Of a stretch of 64,000 bases of DNA, positions 57,308 to 64,000 are shown in pieces. A program made the position numbers and the translations under genes. Origin of the DNA: Anolis sagrei (lineage: Eukaryota > Chordata > Lepidosauria > Squamata > Anolidae); the NCBI RefSeq assembly GCF_037176765.1, contig NC_090025.1:176064040-176128039 (forward strand), read 5' to 3'. Under the pieces are notes generated by a model. That model saw nothing but the letters and a program-made list of their open reading frames with translations, was not told where the DNA came from and did not search any database. Positions within the stretch are counted from its first letter, which is position 1. The number at the start of each line of letters is the position of its first letter.

Positions 57308-57640
57308 GGAGCCCCCGGTGGCGCAGTGGGTTAAAGCGCTGAGCTGTTGAATTTGCTGAGTGAAAGGTTACAGGTTTGAATCTGGGAAGTGGCATGAGCT
57401 CCCGCTGTTAGCCCTAGCTTCTGCCAACCTAGCAGTTCGAAAACATGCAAATGTGAGTAGATCAATAGGTATCACTCTGGCGGGAAGGTAATGGCGCTCC
57501 ATGCAGTCATGACAGCCAAGTTACCTTGGTGTCTATGGAAATGCCGGCTCTTCGGCTTAGAAATGGAGATGAGCACCAATCCCCAGAGTCTGACACTACT
57601 GGACTTAATGTCAGGGGAAAACCTTTACCTTTACCCTTCA
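57308..57640 (+). repeat. Sauria-type SINE, forward
   Basis: GAGCCCCCGGTGGCGCAGTG, GGTTACAGGTTTGAATCTGG (B box), tail CCAGAGTCTGACACTACTGG and ACCTTTACCTTTACC. It forms a head-to-head pair with the previous SINE, 40 bp apart. CTTCAGGA occurs on both sides. Confidence 0.92.
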
Positions 57641-58017
57641 GGAAGTAAGTTTAGGTTGACTTGAAAGCAGTTAGCAATTGTGAATAATGGTATTGTGATA
57701 GTTTAAGTGCAACACCGCCATCTTGTGGAAAATTAAAACATCTCAGCATAATCAATGCTCAGATATGTCAATTTGAACTGTTTGTCCAAATTGGAAAAGA
57801 ATAATTAATCAGTCATATCAGTATTGATTTACTATTTTAAAGTTGATTGAACGAGTCTGCTCTAATTGGGGCTAATAATATAACTCTGGCCAATGCAAAC
57901 ACATATTGCAAGAATCCTGGGAAATAGACATAAATTGAAATCTCCCATCAGGCAGTGACTGACCAAACCCAGACCCATTTTGTTTTGGCATAGTTGCTGT
58001 TAGGAAATGGAAAATGA
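57641..58017 (+). other. Intergenic, nothing recognised
   Basis: Unique sequence. Confidence 0.5.
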
Positions 58018-58455
58018 CCAGCACCGAAAGAAAGAACAAGCCCTATGAGGAGCGGCTTAAAGAGCTGGGCATGTTTAGCCTGAAGAAGTGAAGGCTAAGA
58101 GGAGACATGATAGCAATATATAAATATGTGAGAAGAAGTCAAGAGAGGAGGGAGCAAGCTTGTTTTCTGCTTGTTTTCTGCTGCCCTGTAGAGTTGGATG
58201 CAGAACAATGGCTTCAAACTACAAGAAAGGAGATTCCATCTGAAAATTGGAAAGAACTTCCTGACTGTGGAAACCGTTAAGCAGTGGAACTCTCTGCCCT
58301 GGAGTGTGGTGAAGGCTCCTTCTTTGGAAGGTTTTAAACAGAGGCTGGATGGCCATCTGTCGGGGGTGCTTTCAATGCAATTTTCCTGCTTCTTGGCAGG
58401 GGGTTGGACTGGATGGCCCATGAGGTCTCTTCCAACTCTAGGATTCTATGATATG
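58018..58455 (+). mobile_element. CR1 LINE 3' end
   Basis: Codes NPYEERLKELGMFSLKK-like sequence, then LQERRFHLKIGKNFLTVETV, KQWNSLPWSVVKAPSLEGFK and QRLDGHLSG. It ends GGGTTGGACTGGATGGCCCA and ATTCTATGA. Confidence 0.92.
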
Positions 58456-58724
58456 AATGTATTCATTTATACCTTATATATTTAACATTTTGGATTAAAC
58501 ATTCCTTGATTTAGGGAGGAAACCCAATACATGTTGAATATTGTTTATGTGAAATGCTTGGGATTTTGGGATAATGAGATATCTTTGAGATAAAAAAAAT
58601 CCTGTATGTTTCATATACACACAGCCTGTAGGTATTTTGCATACAATTAGTACATGTACCGGTTTGCATTTTGTAATGGTAATTATTAGTAAAAGTGTTA
58701 GTTTTATGGATGAAGCGGGAATGG

Positions 58725-58868
58725 GCAAACTTTGGCCCTCCAGGTGTTTTGGATTTCAATTCCTAATAGTGTCAAACTCTTTCCTTTTCGAAATTAGCCT
58801 GAGGCTTTTAGGAATTGTGGGAGTTGAAGTCCAAAACACCTGGAAGTCTAAAGTTTGTCCATGCCTGA
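58725..58868. mobile_element. hAT-type palindromic MITE
   Basis: GGGCAAACTTTGGCCCTCCA with GGTGTTTTGGATTTCAA is inverted as TTGAAGTCCAAAACACCTGG and TAAAGTTTGTCCATGCC. Confidence 0.75.
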
Positions 58869-58894
58869 GCTAAAGCCATACAATCATTCCTTAG

Positions 58895-59560
58895 TCTGAA
58901 ACACAAAGCAGGACTTTCTTTGTCCCTCGGGGAGTGACGTTACCTGGCTGATACACGTCTCCATGGCAATCCTTTAGTGCCCTCTTGGGGTTGCAGCTGG
59001 GCCTTTCCCATTAATTTCTGATGATCATGTTGTTCTCTTGTCTTCAGGTGTACAGTAATTATACTTTGACCTGTCCCAAAGGTTTTTTTTTAAAAGGCAT
59101 TCCAGTCACCTCACTTGACTAAATAAGCAAACACATTTACCACATTGAAACACAAAGTAGTAGTTCCTCTGTCCCTCAGGTACTGACCAGACCCTGGGGA
59201 TACAGGTCTCCATGGCAACCTTCTAGTGCAGTGGTTCTCAACCTGGGGTCCCCAGATATTTTTGGCCTACAATTCCCAGAAATCCCAGCCAGTTTAGCAG
59301 CTGTTAAGATTTCTGGGCGTTGAAGGCCAAAAACATCTGGGGACCCCAGGTTGAGAACCACTGTTCTAGTGGTTCTACTGCTCTCTTGCATTGGTTTCTG
59401 CCTGCCTTCAACTCCAATCAAGCCCATATCCGACCAATTAAAACTCCCATCACTCCCGGATCTGGATTGGCTGCAACTCAAGGATGTTTTAACTTGTCAG
59501 ACTGCTCAGCCTTCTTCTTGGGCTGCAACTTTCATCATCCTCATACTGCCTTGCAAAGGG
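58895..59560. repeat. Second copy of the ~250-262-bp unit repeat, interrupted by a hAT element
   Basis: Anchors CACAAAGCAG at 58902 and CACAAAGTAG at 59151. Shared with 41.8-42.5 kb: GCCCTCTTGGGGTTGCAGCT, CACCTCACTTGA, and later AAAACTCCCATCACTCCC-type motifs. Confidence 0.62.
59229..59363. mobile_element. hAT-type MITE with perfect 8-bp target duplication
   Basis: Terminal repeats CAGTGGTTCTCAACCTGGGG and CCCCAGGTTGAGAACCACTG are perfect inverted repeats of 20 bp or more. TTCTAGTG flanks it at 59221-59228 and 59364-59371. Confidence 0.95.
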
Positions 59561-59599
59561 CAAGGATGTTGTGAAATGCATTGTGAACAATAACAACAC

Positions 59600-59790
59600 A
59601 TTTTATTTATTACCCTTCTCTCCTGATAGCTGTAGGCAGGCTAAAAAAAAAATCTCTAGAAGCAACAGTTTTCATTTATTTACAGCATTTATATTCTGCC
59701 CTTCTCACCCCAAAGAGGACATAACACACACATACACGGCAAACATTCAATGCTGTTTTAGACATACAGAACAGACAAACAAATAGAGGT
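59600..59790 (-). repeat. LINE 3' tails, reverse
   Basis: TTTATTTATTACCCTTCTCT and TTTATATTCTGCCCTTCTCA, with CCCAAAGAGGAC, are reversed L2/CR1-type ends. Confidence 0.55.
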
Positions 59791-59972
59791 ATATCAGCAT
59801 TTTCCAGCCATGGCACCTGGAAGTTATGCTCAATTCCAGCCACAAGGTTATACTGTCGCTCTATCCACTATGATCCTTGTTCTCTGATCGCTGGCATTTT
59901 ATGGTGCCGTAAAACACCTCCCCGCTTAAGCGGTGCCTAATTTCTGTACTCACAGCTAACTGTTTTCGAACT

Positions 59973-60549
59973 ATGTATTGTCGAAGGCTTTCATGGCCGG
60001 AATCACTGGGTTGTTGTAGGTTTTTTTCGGGCTGTATGGCCATGGTCTACAGGCATTCTCTCCTGACGTTTCGCCTGCATCTATGGCAAGCATCCTCAGA
60101 GGTAGTGAGGTCTGTTGGAACTAGGAAAAAGACTACACAGAGAAGCCATTGAAATACATAAGCATGTGGACAATTTCAACAGAAAGGAAGAAACCATGAA
60201 AATGAACAAAATCTGGCTACCAGTATTAAAAAACTCTAAAATTACAACAGCACAACAACAAAGAGGAAGCAGGCAGGGACATCTAATTACCTCTCAACAA
60301 AAGTTTGCTCCAGGCACAGTAAGCCCATTGTATGCTAATCGAGGTGGTCAGTTGAAACATTCAAACCTAGCTCCAGCAGACAAGAGTCCTTTGTCTCACC
60401 CTGGTCATTCCACAGATATATAAACCCCTTTTCCTAGTTCCAACAGACCTCACTGCCTCTGAGGATGCTTGCCATAGATGCAGGCGAAACATCAGGAGAG
60501 AATGCCTCTAGACCATGGCCATACAGCCCCAAAAAACCTACAACAACCC
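59973..60549. mobile_element. Penelope-like element fragment with inverted ends
   Basis: The middle encodes the end of the Penelope GIY-YIG region: KRLHREAIEIHKHVDNFNRK then EETMKMNKIWLPVLKN. It is bracketed by inverted modules of about 120 bp (reverse 59990-60125, forward 60430-60549). Target duplication ACTGTTTTCGAACT (59959-59972) and ACTGTTTTCAAACT (60550-60563). It is a broken remnant. Confidence 0.82.
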
Positions 60550-60774
60550 ACTGTTTTCAAACTGCTTAGGTGGACAGTAAGCTGGGCTGATAGTCGGGTG
60601 CTCACCCCAACTTGGGCTTTGAACTGCCAACCTTCCAGTGGGCAATGATCTATTGCTGCTGCTGATTAACCAGCTGTGCTAAAGCCAGGCCCTGGAATTT
60701 GAACAGTACAGGAATTTGGCTCTCAATAGGGTTAAAGTAAATGTTTTAAATATGTGTTATATTTGTAAAAAGGG

Positions 60775-60958
60775 CTTTAAAATGGAAGGAAAAAGGAAGA
60801 GGGGCCAAGAAAGGGCAAGATGGATGGATGGCATCCTTGAAGTGACTGGATTGACCTTGAAGGAGATGGGGGTGGTGACGGCTGACAGGGAGCTCTGCCG
60901 TGGCTTGGTCCATGAGGTCACGAAGAGTCAGAAACGACTGAACGAATGAACAACAACA
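60775..60958 (+). mobile_element. Bov-B/RTE LINE 3' end
   Basis: Codes GKRKRGQERARWMDGILEVT and ELCRGLVHEVTKSQKRLNE. The 3' end GAGTCAGAAACGACTGAACG then ACAACAAC is the Bov-B tail. Confidence 0.9.
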
Positions 60959-61014
60959 AGAGTTTTATCGCGGACCATATTAATCAGGTTGCTATAAGGA
61001 ATTTAACGTGTTTT

Positions 61015-61128
61015 AATTTTCATTTTCATTTTGTATGTTCTTATTGTATTGTTATGACACTTTGAGTCTCATCTTGGTGTGGGAGAAAAGGAGCATAAAA
61101 AATCAACTCAAATAAATAAATAATATGA
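61015..61128 (+). repeat. LINE 3' tail
   Basis: TGAGTCTCATCTTGGTGTGG and CTCAAATAAATAAATAA. Confidence 0.5.
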
Positions 61129-61233
61129 ATACAAAATACCAAAAACATACACCAAACACTGATGCATATTTAGTGTTGTTAGCTGCTTTACTCTCCTTTA
61201 GGAAAAAATCAGGATATTAAAAATAATGTAATG

Positions 61234-61302
61234 GGCATACTTGGGCCCTCCAGGTGTTTTGGACTTCAACTCCCACAGTCCAAAACACCTGGAGGGCTCC
61301 CC
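61234..61302. mobile_element. Short hAT-type palindrome next to the YARS2 promoter
   Basis: Arms GCCCTCCAGGTGTTTTGGAC (61245-61264) and GTCCAAAACACCTGGAGGGC (61278-61297) are perfect inverted repeats around a 13-nt loop. The promoter array starts immediately after it. Confidence 0.8.
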
Positions 61303-61344
61303 AAGGTGATTAGCGCACTGCGCATGCGCCTTTCCTCAGCACAC

Positions 61345-61395
61345 ATGGCGGCGTTTGTCCTGCGAGCTGAGCACATCCAGCGGCAAAGCGTATAA
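61345..61395 (+). other. Upstream start-codon copy (16-residue open frame) in promoter unit 1
   Basis: Reads MAAFVLRAEHIQRQSV then TAA at 61393. The first eight residues parallel YARS2 MAAPVLRA, so this is a duplicated copy of the gene's own start. Similar copies are at 61455-61508 (MTSIRAEQYWSHPAAKV, stop) and 61741-61764 (MAAILPR, stop). Whether they are transcribed depends on the unknown start site. Confidence 0.7.
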
Positions 61396-61893
61396 CTCTT
61401 AGCCCCGCCCCCCAGGTGACCAGCGCAAGGCGCATGCGCCTTTCGTCAACCAAGATGACAAGCATACGAGCAGAGCAGTATTGGTCACATCCAGCTGCAA
61501 AAGTGTAACTTAGCTCCGCCCCTCCGCAAGATGATTAGCGCTCTGCGCATGCGCCTTTCTTCAACAGCGCTCGTCCTACGAGGTGAGATATAACTCTTAG
61601 CTCCGCCCCTACCCAGTCATTAAGCGCACTGCGCATGCGCTTTTCTTCAACATTTGTAGTGCAAGCTGCAAAGCGTATCTTAAGCTCCGCCCTTCTCCAA
61701 ATGGCTTAGCACACCCCGCATGCGCCTTTCTTCAACTAAGATGGCCGCCATACTCCCGCGGTAAAGCGTATAACGTTAACTCCGCCCCTCTCCGCGCATG
61801 CGCCTTTCTTCAACATTTGTAGTGCGAGCTGAGCACGAGCTGCAAAACGTATCTTAAGCTCCGCCCTTCCCCAAATTTGTTAGCGAACTGCGC

Positions 61894-61914
61894 ATGCGCC
61901 TATCTCCAACCAAG
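61894..61914 (+). other. YARS2: In-frame upstream ATG giving a possible 7-residue N-terminal extension of YARS2
   Basis: An ATG at 61894 is in frame with the 61915 start and would add MRLSPTK. It lies inside the last NRF1-like box (GCATGC core), so it is probably a by-product of the binding site. Human YARS2 starts at the MAAP position, which favours 61915. Confidence 0.6.
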
Positions 61915-62690
61915 ATGGCGGCGCCCGTGCTGCGAGCCGGCCGACGCTGGCTGTCTGCTGAGACGAGGGTGTTGAGGCCTCGGCGGGGGCTCCACGAGCA
62001 GCGCGCGAAGGAGAAAGGCTTCTTGGCTTCCCAGTGCGAGCGTGGCCTATTCCAGGAGGTGTTCCCCCCGCAAGCCGCCGAGGAGCAGCTCCTCCGCCTC
62101 CTGGAGCCCGGCCGCCCGCCTATCGCTGTCTACTGCGGCTTCGACCCGACCGCCGACTCGCTCCACGCCGGCCACCTCCTGCCTATCCTGGGCTTGCTGC
62201 ACTTCCAGCGCGCGGGCCACGACGTCATCGCCCTGGTGGGCGGGGCCACGGCGCGGCTGGGCGACCCCAGCGGCCGCACCCAGGCGCGCGAGACTCTCTC
62301 GGAGGAAGAGGCGCGCGCGCGGGCGGAGGGGCTGCGCGAGGGCCTCGAGCGGATCTTCCGCCACCACCGCGAGCTCTTCTGGGGCGGGGCGGGGGGCGCG
62401 CGCCTGGGCCGCCTCACCCTCTTGGACAACGCCTCCTGGCTGGCGCGCGAGACCGTGCTGGGCTTCCTCTGCGGCGCCGGGGGCCGCCTGCGCATGGGCA
62501 CTCTGCTCAGCCGCCAGAGCTGCCGGGCGCGCCTCGAGAGCCCCGAAGGCATGGGCCTGGCCGAGTTCCTCTACCCGGCCCTCCAGGCCTACGACTTCCT
62601 CCACCTGCGCCGCCACCACGGCTGCCTCGTCCAGCTGGGCGGCGCCGACCAGATGGGCAACATCATGTCGGGATACGAGCTGGTCTCCAA
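61915..62690 (+). CDS. YARS2: Mitochondrial tyrosyl-tRNA synthetase, exon 1 (partial gene)
   Basis: Class I aminoacyl-tRNA synthetase that charges mitochondrial tRNA-Tyr in the matrix. The start at 61915 gives MAAPVLRAGRR, matching the human MAAP start, in a strong Kozak context (A at -3, G at +4). Residues 1-45 are Arg-rich and nearly free of acidic residues at first, as expected of a mitochondrial presequence. Catalytic marks are YCGFDPTADSLH (73-84) and the HIGH-type box HAGH at 84-87. GDPSGRT is at 116-122, LLSRQS at 197-202, QAYDF at 224-228 and QLGGADQMGNI at 240-250, the tyrosine and ATP binding core. The exon ends in GYELVSK at donor GTAAGG (62691), phase 2. The KMSKS-type loop and C-terminal S4-like domain lie in later exons outside the window. 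It is strongly GC-rich, unlike its surroundings. Confidence 0.96.
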
Positions 62691-62829
62691 GTAAGGAGGG
62701 GTCAGGAAGGAAAGAGATGCTCCCTCTGAATCAGGGCCCTCCGGCTCCTGTTCTCCTGATGTTTTGAACTCCACCTCCCAGAATCCCTCACGATAAGCCA
62801 TGCTGGCTGGTGTTTCTGGGAAGTGTAGT

Positions 62830-63100
62830 CTAAAGGCCCTGGAGCACCAAAGGTTGAGAACTACTGATACCCTCTTAAAGTGACAGTAGATTCAGGCTGA
62901 ATCTACACCAGGCATGGGCAAACTTCATCTCCCAGAACCCCTCATGATAAGCCCCTGGAGTGCCAAATGTTGAGAACCACTGCTACCCTCTTAAAGTGAC
63001 AGTAGATTCAGGTTGCATCTACACCAGGCATGGGCAAACTTCATCCCCCCAGAATCCCTCATGATAAGCCATGCTGGCTGGCGTTTCTGGGAAATGTACT
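62830..63100 (+). repeat. 116-bp tandem duplication in YARS2 intron 1
   Basis: ACCCTCTTAAAGTGACAGTA starts at 62869 and again at 62985, followed in both by CACCAGGCATGGGCAAACTT and CCTCATGATAAGCC. It is built from hAT-type palindromic MITE sequence. Confidence 0.85.
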
Positions 63101-63102
63101 CA

Positions 63103-63545
63103 GTCGTTTGTTCAGTCGCTTCCGACGCTTTGTGACCTCATGGACCAGCCCAGGCCAGAGCTCCTTGTCAGCTGTGGCTATCCCCAGCTCCTTCAAAGTC
63201 AAGCCAGTCACTTCAAGGATACCGTCCATCCATCTTGCCCTTGGACTGGCCCGCTTCCTTTTTTCTTACATTTCCCCCAGCATCATTGTCTTCTCTAAGC
63301 TTTCCTGTCTTCTCATTATGTGGCCAACGTACTTCATCTTTGCCTATAATATCCTTCCTTCCAGTGAGCAATCAGGCATTATTTCCTGGTGTATGGGCTG
63401 GTTGAATCTTCTGGTGTCCAAGATACTCAGAATATTCCTCCAACACCACAGTTCAACATCTATCTTCCTTCATTCACCTTTCCTTATGGTCCAGCTCTCA
63501 CATCCATAGGTTACTACGGGGAATACCACTGCTTTAACTATTATT
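63103..63545 (-). mobile_element. Bov-B/RTE LINE 3' end, reverse
   Basis: TTCAGTCGCTTCCGACGCTT, CCATCCATCTTGCCCTTGGA and ATTATGTGGCCAACGTACTT. Continues to TTACTACGGGGAATACCACT. Confidence 0.9.
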
Positions 63546-63559
63546 ATGCTCCTGACACG

Positions 63560-63660
63560 ACAAAAAAAACTAATTTTTTATTATCCCACTTTTTTCCCTA
63601 ATCAGGACTCAAAGCAGCGAACAACATATAAAAAGCAAAGACATAACATACACTAAAAAT
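63560..63660 (-). repeat. LINE 3' tail, reverse
   Basis: TTATTATCCCACTTTTTTCC and AGGACTCAAAGCAGCG. Confidence 0.5.
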
Positions 63661-63664
63661 CAGC

Positions 63665-64000
63665 ACTCCCTCCTGATGTTATGCCCACATCTATGGCAGG
63701 CATCCTCACAGATTGTGAGGTCTGTTGGAAACTAGGCAAGTGTGGTTTTTACGTCTGTGGAATGTCCAGAGTGGGAGAAAGAACTCTTGTCTGTTTCAGA
63801 TACGTGTGAATGTTGTAGTCGATAACTAATCTTTGGTCTGAGTGATACTTGTATCATTTCAGCTCCTTCTGAAAATAAATATATCTGAATGCTAGATCTT
63901 GATGAAGATGTTCTCAAGGAAATGGACATATCCATGCAAATAACTGATCGGAGTGTGCAGAGGACTAGGGTGATAGAGATGTTTGACACATCATATTGCA
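63665..64000 (-). mobile_element. Penelope-like fragment, reverse, running to the window end
   Basis: CTCCTGATGTTATGCCCACA, CTATGGCAGGCATCCTCACA and GGAATGTCCAGAGTGGGAGA parallel 5275-5400. The minus strand codes SSFSHSGHSTDVKTT, the tail also seen upstream of the module at 60400. Confidence 0.65.

Larger units (their letters stand above)
61303..61914 (+). promoter_or_regulatory. YARS2: YARS2 promoter: seven NRF1-like boxes with GC boxes
   Basis: Palindromic NRF1-type sites (consensus TGCGCATGCGC) lie at 61319, 61429, 61544, 61630, 61715, 61793 and 61889, each 11 bp. Copies at 61319, 61544, 61630 and 61889 are perfect; the others differ at the first one or two bases. GC boxes of the form CTCCGCCC occur between them near 61404, 61514, 61601, 61685, 61780 and 61858. 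The sequence AAGATGGCGGC at the start codon also resembles a YY1 element. NRF1 and Sp1 control of nuclear-encoded mitochondrial genes is established. Function here is inferred. Confidence 0.85.
61303..61945 (+). repeat. Degenerate tandem array, seven units of 78-115 bp, reaching into YARS2 codons 1-8
   Basis: Box-to-box spacings are 110, 115, 86, 85, 78 and 96 bp. Each unit runs: NRF1-like box, CTTTCTTCAAC, a start-codon-like segment (CAAGATGGCGGC in the last unit), TGCGAGCTGAGCAC or a derivative, GCAAAGCGTATAACTCTTAG, a CTCCGCCC box, then TTAGCGCAC before the next box. Units 1, 2 and 5 keep an ATG at the start-codon position (61345, 61455, 61741). Units 3, 4 and 6 have lost it. Unit 7 contains the true YARS2 ATG. 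Confidence 0.85.
62691..64000 (+). other. YARS2: YARS2 intron 1 (5' part)
   Basis: Begins at donor GTAAGG. It holds a 116-bp tandem duplication (about 62.87-63.1 kb), a reverse Bov-B fragment, a reverse LINE tail and a Penelope-like module. No exon 2 (which would carry the GKSAGNA-type signature) is visible before the window end. Confidence 0.85.

Noticed and set aside
61303-61914. CRISPR-like array
   Set aside because: Vertebrate DNA. The repeats are degenerate promoter units without constant direct repeats or unique spacers.
62034-62767. Long open frames of 140-241 codons in other frames and on the reverse strand over YARS2 exon 1
   Set aside because: They are low-complexity Arg/Pro/Ala/Ser translations of GC-rich DNA overlapping the conserved YARS2 frame.

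Overview
The window is genomic DNA from a squamate reptile, most likely a lizard. The evidence is vertebrate split-gene structure plus squamate repeat content: Sauria-type SINEs with a Bov-B-like tail, Bov-B/RTE, L2-like and CR1 LINE 3' ends, Penelope-like modules, and hAT and Tc1/mariner MITEs. No species call is possible from sequence alone.

Layout: 1-41029 is the 3' two-thirds of PKP2 (plakophilin 2, a desmosomal armadillo protein) on the + strand. Ten coding exons are present, matching human exons 4, 5 and 7-14 from memory of the human gene; the first exons lie upstream of the window. Every splice phase closes, giving 487 codons plus one split codon and a stop. Between PKP2 and the next gene, 41.0-61.3 kb is repeat-rich and has no recognisable gene. 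At 61915-62690 is exon 1 of YARS2 (mitochondrial tyrosyl-tRNA synthetase), also on +, in a CpG-rich island; 62691-64000 is its first intron. The PKP2-YARS2 order and shared direction match the mammalian arrangement.

The most unusual feature is the YARS2 promoter. About 600 bp directly upstream of the start codon is a degenerate tandem array of seven units of 78-115 bp. Each unit has a palindromic NRF1-like box, and six CTCCGCCC-type GC boxes are interspersed. Several units also carry decayed copies of the YARS2 start-codon context and first codons, so the promoter and translation start seem to have been duplicated together.

A second theme is a family of short Penelope-like modules, at nine places, that fold like a hammerhead ribozyme core and are usually arranged as inverted pairs. 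Target-site duplications are readable at several of them and at several SINE, LINE and hAT insertions, so nested insertion order can be reconstructed.
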